Positions 1-7,197 are shown, counted from the first letter of the stretch. The stretch: DNA of 20,576 bases from an uncultured Eubacteriales bacterium (GCA_900542565.1 UQOC01000038.1:1-20576), one strand, 5' to 3'. Numbers and translations are program-made. Notes: generated by a model not told the origin, from the sequence alone.

Positions 1-581
1 CCGGAGACCTTAACATTGATGTGAGAGACGGATTTGTCCTGATGGACATGGCTTCGCCTGTAAAGATAAATGAAATTTCCGACGAGGCAGCCCTTGAGGA
101 GCTGTATTCGATCATGGGGCTGGACTATAAAGACCAGAAGGCTAAAGGTGTGGACCTGCTGCCTCAGATGATCTCAACCGGACTTCCTGACATTATGATG
201 CCTGTAGCCTCTCAGGCGGATCTTGAGGCCATATCGCCTGATTTTCCGGCTCTGTCCAAACTGTCGGAAAAGTATGAAGTCGTAGGAGTCCATGCCTTTA
301 CCACAGACTGCCAGGAGGGTACGACTTGCCATGTAAGGAACTTTGCCCCTCTGTATGATATTGATGAAGAAGCGGCCACCGGAACTTCCAACGGCGCTCT
401 GACTTATTACGGATACCTGAACGGTTTTGTCAGGAGCGGAGACGACTGCCGCTTTGTTCAGGGTGAAAAGATGGACAGACCATCTGTTATCCTCAGCCAT
501 ATCGAGGCAGACGGAGACAAGTGCACCATACAGGTAGGCGGCAGCGCCGTGATGCTGGCCGAAGGAGATATAAAACTATAG
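1..581 (+). CDS. PhzF family isomerase-like protein, C-terminal part (5' end cut by the window edge)
   Basis: The reading frame is open from the first bases (codons from position 3) to TAG at 579-581, so the gene starts outside the window. The GTG at 21 is only an internal codon. About 192 residues are visible, against roughly 260-300 for the family. The C-terminal half shows the PhzF signature: a CHVRNFAP stretch followed by DIDEEAATGTSNGAL, which matches the conserved glycine/alanine-rich EDPATGSAxG motif of this diaminopimelate-epimerase-like fold. The catalytic glutamate of PhzF lies in the missing N-terminal part and cannot be checked. These proteins are cytosolic and most have no proven substrate, so phenazine synthesis is not implied. 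It is one of only two plus-strand genes and is followed by a strong terminator. Confidence 0.85.
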   Translation, partial: GDLNIDVRDGFVLMDMASPVKINEISDEAALEELYSIMGLDYKDQKAKGVDLLPQMISTGLPDIMMPVASQADLEAISPDFPALSKLSEKYEVVGVHAFTTDCQEGTTCHVRNFAPLYDIDEEAATGTSNGALTYYGYLNGFVRSGDDCRFVQGEKMDRPSVILSHIEADGDKCTIQVGGSAVMLAEGDIKL

Positions 582-642
582 GGGCTTTGCGGCCCGCCGC
601 AGACAGACATTTGTCCTGCGGCTTCCCATACCAAAGAAAAAT

Positions 643-672
643 CCAGCAGGGTCATTGCCTGCTGGTTTTTTT
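643..672. terminator. Bidirectional intrinsic terminator between convergent genes
   Basis: A perfect 8-bp stem (CCAGCAGG at 643-650, CCTGCTGG at 658-665) with a 7-base loop is followed on the plus strand by seven T (666-672). On the minus strand the same stem is followed by ATTTTTCTTT. It sits between the converging PhzF-like gene and the 739-1440 gene and can end both transcripts. A second small hairpin (GGACTG/CAGTCC, 718-732) lies nearer the minus-strand stop codon. Confidence 0.85.
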
Positions 673-738
673 AAATTTCGCTGCATCCCGTCTGCCCTGC
701 CGCTGCCAGATGCAAACGGACTGTATCAGTCCCGCAGC

Positions 739-1440
739 TTATTTTATCACGATCCTGTGGGATGTATCTTCATCATAACCGCATACATATACTTCATGCC
801 CAAGAGCTATAAGTGCCTGGATATAAGGGTCTTTTTCTATATCCTTTGATCTGGACTGATTGCTCCCTATGACACCGGCTCCTGCCCTGTTCTTGTGATT
901 GACCAGTACCTTGTAATATTCTCCACTGGTCCAGCGGTCCATATATTCTTTGTCCGCTTCTCCCCCTTCGATCCTGGCGGCAAATGTACCTCTCTGGGGA
1001 GTGTTGACCGTTTCTCCCGGAAGCATGAAATGGGAGATAAGATCATCCAGTTCCCCTTCTTCGGCCATTTCTTTGACCAGCTCTATGGCCACAGGGGAGG
1101 TGGCTGATGACTGATAGCCGATGAGGTTTCCCTCATTATCAGTCACCGGTTTAAGTCTGCGGTATACAGCAGATAAGTCGGAAAGGAGCCTGCCTTCATC
1201 GCCGTCCAAAAAGAACATACAGTTTGTACCGCAGCGCTCAGGTTTTAATTTTTTATCTCTTCTGACAGATTCGATCACAAAATCCGTTTCTTTTACCAGG
1301 GCCGCCTGTATGTAAACATTTTCTCCGATCACCTTTTTGATGGTTTCTCTGTCGGCAGTGGTGTTTACGATCTCCTGACGGTCCTGTATGGTGCCTGGGT
1401 AAGTATTGTCAAAGACTTCACTGGTTGAAACATATAACAT
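739..1440 (-). CDS. Unrecognised 233-residue soluble protein
   Basis: I do not recognise this family. ATG at 1440 is preceded by a textbook AAGGAGG about 7 bases upstream, and the frame runs 233 codons to TAA at 739-741, so the gene is very likely real. The protein is acidic to neutral with no signal peptide and no membrane segment. It holds a C-G-T-N-C pair in the first half and one further cysteine in V-C-G-Y near the end. The central part is rich in E and D (for example KEMAEEGELDDLI), and the final third is polar. It has its own candidate promoter (1462-1490) and shares a bidirectional terminator with the convergent PhzF-like gene, so it is probably monocistronic. No function is proposed. 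Confidence 0.8.
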   Translation of the reverse strand: MLYVSTSEVFDNTYPGTIQDRQEIVNTTADRETIKKVIGENVYIQAALVKETDFVIESVRRDKKLKPERCGTNCMFFLDGDEGRLLSDLSAVYRRLKPVTDNEGNLIGYQSSATSPVAIELVKEMAEEGELDDLISHFMLPGETVNTPQRGTFAARIEGGEADKEYMDRWTSGEYYKVLVNHKNRAGAGVIGSNQSRSKDIEKDPYIQALIALGHEVYVCGYDEDTSHRIVIK

Positions 1441-1461
1441 GATTATCCCTCCTTTGTTATA

Positions 1462-1490
1462 AGGATACTATATTGTTATTTTTTTGTCAA
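1462..1490 (-). promoter_or_regulatory. Candidate sigma-A promoter for the 739-1440 gene
   Basis: On the minus strand a perfect -35 TTGACA (1485-1490) and a weaker -10 TATCCT (1462-1467) are separated by 17 bases, close upstream of the ribosome binding site. A second TTGACA within the same 12-base string lies at 1515-1526 but has no matching -10. Confidence 0.5.
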
Positions 1491-1552
1491 TACTTTCCCC
1501 GAAATTTTTGTTAGTTTTTTGTCAATGGGGCGCATATGCATGTAAAAAACGG

Positions 1553-1589
1553 CAAAAAGAGAAAACCGGCAGATCATATGATCTGCCGG
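1553..1589 (-). terminator. Intrinsic terminator of the desulfoferrodoxin gene
   Basis: A perfect 24-bp palindrome at 1566-1589 (arms CCGGCAGATCAT / ATGATCTGCCGG) is followed on the minus strand by TTTTCTCTTTTT, 36 bases after the stop codon at 1625. Confidence 0.85.
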
Positions 1590-1624
1590 ACATTGGCCTT
1601 TGCCCTGATGTCTGTATGTTTCTT

Positions 1625-1993
1625 TTATTTCTTCCACAGGCCGTGGAGATTGCACCATGCGTATGCTGCCACAAGCTTGTCTCCATCTGCAAGGACAAAC
1701 TGCACCTGCGGCTTCTGTCCGGCCTTGAGATATTTTCTCTGCACACCCTGCTCTGTTTCGATGGCAACCCATCCGATGTAATGTTCTTCGACCATAGGAT
1801 GTTCCACATCGCCCACGGTAACAGTCACCTTGTCACCTTCACATACAACTGCCGGAACATGCTTTTCGGCAGCAGCGTCTACAGAACCGGCTACCAGTTC
1901 TTTCATCTTTTCTCCGCAGCAGACTACGGGAACTCCTTTGTCTACCACTTTTTCAACGATATTTCCGCAATGTTCGCAAACATAAAATTTCAT
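1625..1993 (-). CDS. dfx: Desulfoferrodoxin (superoxide reductase, two-iron type)
   Basis: Reduces superoxide to hydrogen peroxide in the cytosol of anaerobes, using electrons from rubredoxin or a similar donor. I place the start at ATG 1993 (122 residues) because AGGAGGT (2001-2007) sits 7 bases upstream. The longer frame from 2017 would contain that site and has none of its own. An N-terminal desulforedoxin domain carries the FeCys4 ligands C6, C9, C25 and C26. The catalytic domain carries E43-K44-H45, H65, H71, C114 and H117, which match the known His4Cys1 iron centre and the lysine that helps superoxide in. Length and motifs are those of a complete, active enzyme. Its promoter is uncertain: TATAAT at 2020-2025 lacks a good -35, and no terminator separates it from the GTPase gene upstream, so read-through is possible. 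Confidence 0.96.
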   Translation of the reverse strand: MKFYVCEHCGNIVEKVVDKGVPVVCCGEKMKELVAGSVDAAAEKHVPAVVCEGDKVTVTVGDVEHPMVEEHYIGWVAIETEQGVQRKYLKAGQKPQVQFVLADGDKLVAAYAWCNLHGLWKK

Positions 1994-2046
1994 CTTTTGT
2001 ACCTCCTGCTTAGTCATTTATTATATTATTCCCTCAATATAAGAGT

Positions 2047-4689
2047 TTAAACATCTAACTTGCCTTCAAAGGGACGATTGCGAAAACCTGCCGCACTTTT
2101 GAGCTTTTGCCTTATCTCCTCCGAAACACTTGTTACCTCTGTGTAAAACTCGGCCGAAGATGTCCGCAGAGCCCCGTCCCCCAAGGCGGCCATCTGCACC
2201 ATCCTGTCAGAAGTAACCACACGCACTTGATATTTTCCCCTCAGTTCGTATACGGCCTTTTCTATGAACTTGTCGGCAGTCTCCGCTTCTCTGGTAAATA
2301 TCGCGCTCAGCATTCCGTACCTTACTGTCGAGCCTGTCCCACCGCTGACTTTATAGCTGTCAAAGACAGCTATGGTCCTGATATTTTTATATGAGCTGTA
2401 ATTTTCCATTATTTCCAGAAAAGCTTCCCTTGCAGAATCCAGATTGGCCGCCGCCAGTTCTTTCAGCTCTTCCCATGCGAATATCACATTGTATCCGTCT
2501 ATCAGCAGCAGCTGGTCTTTTTTCCGGTCTTTGTCCCTGAGAGGAGGCAACGGGCTTTCTGCCGGACGAGACGGGCGGCTGCCGCGGCTTTTCTGACTGC
2601 GCCGGATTGCCTCATCCCTCTTGCTCTTTCCGTATGTGCGCAGAAAGATCGCATTCAGTTCTTCATCGGTGGCATGAGACCCCTCCGGTCTTGATATATC
2701 CCTGTCCACACTTGCTGCATGGCCTGCGGAAAGAGTTTCCGGCTTTATATGGGCTGATCCATCAACCTTGTCCCAGCTCACATATATGGCTCCGCCTTTT
2801 TCACAAAAAACAGATCCTGTAGGATTGTCCAGGTCCCTTTCTGAGTCGTAAGCTTTTTCCTTCACTATGCGCTCCTGATCGGCACATGGTCCGTAACCGG
2901 AAAAGGTCAGGGAGATTTTTCCTCTTCCGCCCGTATAGGCAGATAATTGTACTGGATAGTCCTGCAAGAGAGCCACAGGTCCTGTCCCCTCCACCGTTGA
3001 TGCCGATCCGTCCTGTGATGTCTGCGGCAGGCCGGTGCAGGCTCCCATCCTGTGAAGGTCTGCCAGAAGGCGTCCGGAATTTATGGCCGGGACTTCTATG
3101 GTAAAATCGTACATGGGCTCCAGCAGTATGCTCTCAGCTTTTTTGAGCCCCTGTCTGACGGCCCTGTAAGTTGCCTGCCTGAAATCACCGCCTTCTGTAT
3201 GTTTCAGATGGCCTCTCCCTGCTGTCAGGGTGATCTTCATATCGGTTACAGGCGATCCTGTCAGAACACCCAGGTGTTCTTTTTCTGCCAGATGTGTCAT
3301 GATGAGCCGCTGCCAGTTACCGTCCAGTTCATCCTCGCTCACAGCCGAACAGAAAACCAGCCCTGCTCCTCTTTCCAGTGGTTCAAGCAGCAGATGGACC
3401 TCCGCATAATGTCTCAGAGGTTCAAAGTGGCCTATACCTGTAACAGGCGAAGCTATGGTCTCTTTATATATGACTGTGCCTCTGTCAAACTCAATATCGA
3501 GGTCAAACCGGTCCTTTGCCATGCGTTTGAGTATCTCCAGTTCCAAAGTGCCCATGGCGCTCACCTTTATTTCCCCTGCCCGTTCATCCCACCTGATATG
3601 GAGAGCCGGATCCTCTTCACCAAGTTGTGAAAACCTTTCCATGGCCTGAGCCGGATCTGTTCCCTGGGGCAGTATCATCCTGTATGTTACGGCGGGCTCT
3701 ATCAGCGGTACCGCTGTACCTGTTTCCGCCCCCAGTCCCTGGCCTGCATATGTATGCGAAAGCCCTGTCACGGCGCACACCTGCCCTGACCGGACTTCTC
3801 CCGCCGGCACATATGAGCCTCCTGAATACAGGCGTATCTCATCGGCTTTTTCTTCCCAGCCGTTTCCTCTGATGATGTCCTTGCTCTTCAGGCTGCCTCC
3901 TGTGATCTTTATGTGGGTCTGGCGCACGCCTCTTTTGTCTCTGGATATTTTATACACACGGGCTGAAAAAACATCACCATATGACGGCCGCGGACCGTAG
4001 GTCTCAATGGCTTTCAGCAGTTCTTCCACACCCTGGTCTCTAAGGGCAGAGCCGAAAAAAACAGGAAAGGCTTTTCTTTTTTCTATGGCGGCAATGATGC
4101 CGCTTTCTGATATCTGGCCTGTCTCCAGATAGTCCTCCATCATCTCCTCTGTGCAGCAGGCCAGATCTTCCGTATCAGCAGGCCCTTCCTTTTCAAAAGC
4201 AACGAATCCGGGTCCGAAATCTTTTTTCAGCTCAGCCAGGACTCTGTTCCCGTCGCTTCCCTCCCTGTCCATCTTGTTGACAAAGACAAAAACAGGGATA
4301 CCGTATGCCTCCAGCAGCTTCCAGATGGTCCTCGTATGGCTCTGCACACCGTCAGGCCCGCTGACTATGAGTATGGCCAGATCAAGGACAGATAGTGTCC
4401 TTTCAGCTTCAGCACTGAAATCAGCATGTCCGGGAGTGTCAAGCAGCGTCACTTCCCTTGTTCCCGTGAGGAATCGGGCCTCCTTTGAAAAAACAGTTAT
4501 CCCCCTTTCCCGTTCTACCGTACCGTTATCGAGAAAGGAGGTGCCGTGATCCACTCTTCCCAGCTTCCTTATGGCCCCGGTCCTGTAGAGGATGGCTTCT
4601 GATAAAGTTGTCTTTCCGGCGTCTACATGAGCCAGCAGTCCCATGCAGAGAGGACTTGTTTCGTTTTTTTCTCTGTCCGGTCCGTCCAT
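2047..4689 (-). CDS. Tet(M)/EF-G-like ribosomal GTPase fused to a C-terminal YacP/Rae1-like NYN domain
   Basis: Start chosen at ATG 4689 (880 residues), which has GGAGGA (4696-4701) 6 bases upstream. A longer frame from 4737 lacks this. The GTPase part has P-loop AHVDAGKTTL (20-29), switch I RERGITV (60-66), DTPGH (84-88) with the catalytic His, NKMD (138-141) and a G5-like GSAL. The following segments resemble Tet(M) domains II-V, including the EPLxxGxG segment of domain IV. A basic, proline-rich linker (about 680-720) leads to an NYN domain (about 720-865; nucleotides 2050-2532) with acidic residues in LLLIDGYN (D731), VFDSY (D777) and VTSD (D828). Free-standing YacP (Rae1) of Bacillus is a ribosome A-site-linked endoribonuclease. 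The fusion therefore suggests GTP-dependent ribosome binding coupled to RNA cleavage; this role is inferred. Tetracycline resistance should not be assumed. Confidence 0.9.
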   Translation of the reverse strand: MDGPDREKNETSPLCMGLLAHVDAGKTTLSEAILYRTGAIRKLGRVDHGTSFLDNGTVERERGITVFSKEARFLTGTREVTLLDTPGHADFSAEAERTLSVLDLAILIVSGPDGVQSHTRTIWKLLEAYGIPVFVFVNKMDREGSDGNRVLAELKKDFGPGFVAFEKEGPADTEDLACCTEEMMEDYLETGQISESGIIAAIEKRKAFPVFFGSALRDQGVEELLKAIETYGPRPSYGDVFSARVYKISRDKRGVRQTHIKITGGSLKSKDIIRGNGWEEKADEIRLYSGGSYVPAGEVRSGQVCAVTGLSHTYAGQGLGAETGTAVPLIEPAVTYRMILPQGTDPAQAMERFSQLGEEDPALHIRWDERAGEIKVSAMGTLELEILKRMAKDRFDLDIEFDRGTVIYKETIASPVTGIGHFEPLRHYAEVHLLLEPLERGAGLVFCSAVSEDELDGNWQRLIMTHLAEKEHLGVLTGSPVTDMKITLTAGRGHLKHTEGGDFRQATYRAVRQGLKKAESILLEPMYDFTIEVPAINSGRLLADLHRMGACTGLPQTSQDGSASTVEGTGPVALLQDYPVQLSAYTGGRGKISLTFSGYGPCADQERIVKEKAYDSERDLDNPTGSVFCEKGGAIYVSWDKVDGSAHIKPETLSAGHAASVDRDISRPEGSHATDEELNAIFLRTYGKSKRDEAIRRSQKSRGSRPSRPAESPLPPLRDKDRKKDQLLLIDGYNVIFAWEELKELAAANLDSAREAFLEIMENYSSYKNIRTIAVFDSYKVSGGTGSTVRYGMLSAIFTREAETADKFIEKAVYELRGKYQVRVVTSDRMVQMAALGDGALRTSSAEFYTEVTSVSEEIRQKLKSAAGFRNRPFEGKLDV

Positions 4690-4721
4690 AAGATTTCCTC
4701 CGTAAAATAAGCTTCTTAAAA

Positions 4722-4750
4722 AGTATATCTTGCGCATTTCCGTCCGTCGA
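4722..4750 (-). promoter_or_regulatory. Candidate promoter of the GTPase-NYN gene
   Basis: On the minus strand TCGACG (4745-4750), a 17-base spacer and TATACT (4722-4727) lie about 33 bases upstream of the chosen start codon. The -10 matches five of six consensus positions and the -35 four of six. Confidence 0.5.
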
Positions 4751-4752
4751 GA

Positions 4753-4777
4753 TGTCCGGCCGGACAGGCGCCTGTCC
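4753..4777. repeat. Two overlapping palindromes between ATPase and GTPase genes
   Basis: TGTCCGGCCGGACA (4753-4766) and GGACAGGCGCCTGTCC (4762-4777) are both perfect palindromes and share GGACA, so the two hairpins cannot form at once. They sit just after the stop codon of the permease-ATPase gene on the minus strand. No T-run follows, so this is not a standard terminator. Confidence 0.6.
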
Positions 4778-4782
4778 GCAGC

Positions 4783-6177
4783 TCATATTTCTATGGCCTT
4801 TTCTCCGAGGAGCTGCGCATCCTTGTCATCGTGGGTTATGAGGATGACTGTTTTTCCTGCGGAAACCCTATTCCAGAGCCGCCTGATTATGCGCTCCTTC
4901 AGTTCCTTATCAAGTCCGCGGAAAGGCTCGTCCATCACCATCACATTGGAGACTGCCAGAAATGTCCTGCCGAGAGCCGCCCGATGTTTCATTCCTCCGC
5001 TCAGCTCTTCCGGCAGCTTCCAGAGAGAATCGTCAATCTCCAGCGCACGGGCCATTTCTATCACCTTATCTTCTGCCGTCATGCTGCCTGATGCCTTGCT
5101 TTCTCCGTCACGGAGAAGTCCGAGGGCCATGTTGTCATATATATTCAGCCATGGCAGCAGCCTGTCCTCCTGAAACAGAAAAGAGAGTTCCGCTCCGGGA
5201 CCGATCGTGATACTGCCGCCATCGGGCCTTTCAAGGCCGGCGGCCAGCCGTGCCACAGTGGTCTTGCCGCGGCCTGACGGGCCCATCAGCAAGGTTACTT
5301 TGCCGCTGTCAAATAAAGCGTTAAAATCGTCCAGTACCTTCTGTCCTTCAAAGGCCTTGGTCACGCCCGAAAAAACAATGGCAGGAGCTCTGCTGCCTTC
5401 ATCGGGGCATCTTCCATATACATCGGTATCAGCCTGCCTTTGCCATCCTCTTCTGATGTGGAGTCTGCTCCCTTCGTATCCCGAAGGAACTGACCTTCCC
5501 ATCAGAAGCCCGATGATCTTTTCCATTGCCAGGCTCAGGACGACTATCACCAGAATATATGCAAACAATACGGGAGTCTGCAGATAGTATTTGGAATTCA
5601 TCATTTCATATCCAAGGGAGTACTTGGGTATCGAAAGGACCTCGGCGGCGACCACCGCTTTCCAGCTCATACCGGCTATAAGCTGCACAGCCGACATTAT
5701 ATATGTCCTTATACCGGGAAGATATATGTATCTTGCCTTTTCCGCAGAAGTCAGATCGTAGATATATGCAAGTTCAAGGAATTCCTCGCTGGTGGAATCA
5801 AGGCCTGCCAGGATATTGGTGTATACTATCGGAAAGCACATCAAAAAGCATACTATGACTGCTACCCAGTCGGCAGATGCCAAAAGGATCACATAAATGA
5901 TTATGGCCATTACCGGCACAGCCTTGAAAAAACCCACCGGCAATGTAAGCAGGCTCCTGAACATGTCTTTCCTGTAAGACAGCCAGGCGCACAGGCTCCC
6001 CAGTACAAAGGAAAGAGCCATGGCAGACAGGCATCTGAACAGGGTCCAAAGGATGTTGAGATAAAACTCAGTTTCTCCGGTCAGGGAAAACAGAGCCGTT
6101 ACCGTCTCCCACGGCCCCGGAAGTATCAGCGGCTTTTGTCTACAGCCACAGAAGCAGCCTGCCAGATGACAAGCCAA
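4783..6177 (-). CDS. ABC transporter permease-ATPase fusion (SsuC/SsuB-like), 5' end displaced by a frameshift
   Basis: One frame holds an integral-membrane permease (residues about 15-228, with an EAA-like loop around EEFLELAYIYDLTSAEKA, 131-148) and an ABC ATPase (about 265-464). The ATPase has Walker A GPSGRGKTT (299-307), Q-loop LFQEDRLLPW, signature LSGGM (392-396), Walker B VMVMDEP (412-418) and H-loop H449. The nearest relatives are nitrate/sulfonate/thiamine-precursor type importers, in which permease and ATPase are normally separate proteins. The TTG at 6177 is only the first possible start in this frame and has no ribosome binding site. The real start is probably ATG 6248 in another frame (see the next entry). 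Restoring one base gives about 488 residues and supplies the missing first membrane helix. The gene follows the lipoprotein gene directly. Substrate unknown. Confidence 0.85.
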   Translation of the reverse strand: MACHLAGCFCGCRQKPLILPGPWETVTALFSLTGETEFYLNILWTLFRCLSAMALSFVLGSLCAWLSYRKDMFRSLLTLPVGFFKAVPVMAIIIYVILLASADWVAVIVCFLMCFPIVYTNILAGLDSTSEEFLELAYIYDLTSAEKARYIYLPGIRTYIMSAVQLIAGMSWKAVVAAEVLSIPKYSLGYEMMNSKYYLQTPVLFAYILVIVVLSLAMEKIIGLLMGRSVPSGYEGSRLHIRRGWQRQADTDVYGRCPDEGSRAPAIVFSGVTKAFEGQKVLDDFNALFDSGKVTLLMGPSGRGKTTVARLAAGLERPDGGSITIGPGAELSFLFQEDRLLPWLNIYDNMALGLLRDGESKASGSMTAEDKVIEMARALEIDDSLWKLPEELSGGMKHRAALGRTFLAVSNVMVMDEPFRGLDKELKERIIRRLWNRVSAGKTVILITHDDKDAQLLGEKAIEI

Positions 6178-6248
6178 AACAGGCAGACTGCTGTCTGCCT
6201 GCCCTTTGACTTTTTATGATGTTTTTTATTGGTAATATAAGTTTTCAT
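6126..6248 (-). pseudogene. Out-of-frame 5' segment of the ABC permease gene
   Basis: ATG 6248 lies inside the 3' end of the lipoprotein gene, 10 bases after a GGAGG. It opens a 40-codon frame ending in TGA at 6126-6128. The product is a basic N-terminus (N-K-K-H-H-K-K) and then VCLFWLVIWQAASVAVDK, which is exactly the first transmembrane helix that SsuC-type permeases carry just before the L-I-L-P-G-P segment. That segment is found in the next frame. A missing A in the AAAA run (minus strand of 6134-6137) explains the break: one added A gives V-D-K-K-P-L-I-L-P-G-P. It may be a true mutation or a sequencing/assembly error in a homopolymer. Confidence 0.85.
6180..6201 (-). promoter_or_regulatory. 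Hairpin between lipoprotein and permease genes
   Basis: A perfect 9-bp stem (CAGGCAGAC / GTCTGCCTG) with a 4-base loop is followed on the minus strand by only TTTT. It begins 25 bases after the lipoprotein stop codon and inside the proposed 5' coding part of the permease. It could lower downstream expression or protect the 3' end of the lipoprotein message. Confidence 0.5.
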
Positions 6249-7197
6249 CCGGCAATGCCCCTCCTACAGAAGCAGGGTCCATATCATAAAGAGTCTGATT
6301 GAAAGTCTTTAGCATTTCAATCCCTTCTGCCGCATTATCTCCTGTATAGAGGACAATGTGACAGTTAGGGATAGCTGCTTCAGCTATGGCTTCATCGCCG
6401 ATGAAACCATGTTCAACTATGGCTTTGGCAGCTTCCGCAGGTGAATCGTTGACATAATCCACAGAAGCCTGCAGATCGCTCAGCAGCACTTTCAGGTCAT
6501 CGCTCCTATCTTCGGCAAATGACCTTGTGGCTACAAGGACTCCCATCGGGAGCTGCTGTCCGGTGGCCTCTTCCCACAGCTCATTGAGGTCAAACAGCTT
6601 TGTCACACCTTCCTGTCCCTGTGCAAGGGCTGTTGAAACAAAAGGTTCAGGGATCATGGCGATGGTCCCCTCCTGGCTTAGGAGCTGTGTGTTCACCTCG
6701 GAATGGTTGGCAACCCACTGGACATTGACATCTTCATAAATGGTCAGTCCGTTGTCCTGAAGGACTTTCTGCAGGACATATTCAGGCGTGCCTCCCTGTC
6801 CGCTGGCGATAATGGTCTTTCCTGCCAGATCGGATACTTCCTGGACATCAGCATTGTTTCCAAGGATCTGGAGCATGCCCAGGGCTATAGGGCTTACCGC
6901 AACTATATCTCCCTCAGTCTTGTTATATAAGACTGCTGCCAGGTTGGACGGCACAGCGGCAACATCCACTTCTCCGTTGATGATCTTGGCTGTTATGTCT
7001 GTCGGAGCCTGATAAGTCGTGATGGCATATTTATCTTCCATGTCCATCAGATCCACCATGGCCATGCCCGTCGGTCCGTTGAGGGCCGCTATGTTGACGG
7101 TCTGGCTCACTGTTGAGGGAACCTCTTCTGAACTGCAGGCTGTGAACATGGTCAGTGCCATTGCAAGTATCAGACCCAGAGTTAATATTTTTTTCAT
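6226..7197 (-). CDS. ABC transporter substrate-binding lipoprotein (SsuA/THI5-like)
   Basis: A complete 323-residue protein starts at ATG 7197, preceded by GAGGAGGT. A lipoprotein signal peptide ends in the lipobox M-F-T-A-C with the modified cysteine at C21, so the mature protein is anchored outside the membrane. The body reads as a two-lobed binding protein of the NMT1/THI5/SsuA type: V-N-I-A-A-L-N-G-P-T-G near the start, G-E-V-D-V-A-A-V-P-S-N-L-A-A, then L-A-G-K-T-I-I-A-S-G-Q-G-G-T-P and A-M-I-P-E-P-F-V. Relatives bind sulfonates, thiamine precursors, nitrate and others, and the ligand cannot be read from the sequence. It lies between the TM1266-like regulator and the fused permease-ATPase, and its last codons overlap the proposed true permease start. 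Confidence 0.92.
   Translation of the reverse strand: MKKILTLGLILAMALTMFTACSSEEVPSTVSQTVNIAALNGPTGMAMVDLMDMEDKYAITTYQAPTDITAKIINGEVDVAAVPSNLAAVLYNKTEGDIVAVSPIALGMLQILGNNADVQEVSDLAGKTIIASGQGGTPEYVLQKVLQDNGLTIYEDVNVQWVANHSEVNTQLLSQEGTIAMIPEPFVSTALAQGQEGVTKLFDLNELWEEATGQQLPMGVLVATRSFAEDRSDDLKVLLSDLQASVDYVNDSPAEAAKAIVEHGFIGDEAIAEAAIPNCHIVLYTGDNAAEGIEMLKTFNQTLYDMDPASVGGALPDENLYYQ

Noticed and set aside
3052..3630. Long plus-strand open frame opposite the GTPase gene (192 codons), and other plus-strand frames such as 10495-11634
   Set aside because: They mirror clearly real minus-strand genes, have no family features or ribosome binding sites, and are cysteine/serine-rich shadow translations.
2047..4689. 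Calling the GTPase a tetracycline-resistance (ribosomal protection) gene
   Set aside because: The GTPase part is Tet(M)-like, but the protein is about 240 residues longer, ends in an NYN nuclease domain, and has no mobile-element context; resistance is unsupported.
6126..6177. TTG 6177 as the true start of the ABC permease
   Set aside because: It has no ribosome binding site, gives a cysteine-rich N-terminus unlike any permease, and the expected first helix lies in another frame starting at ATG 6248.
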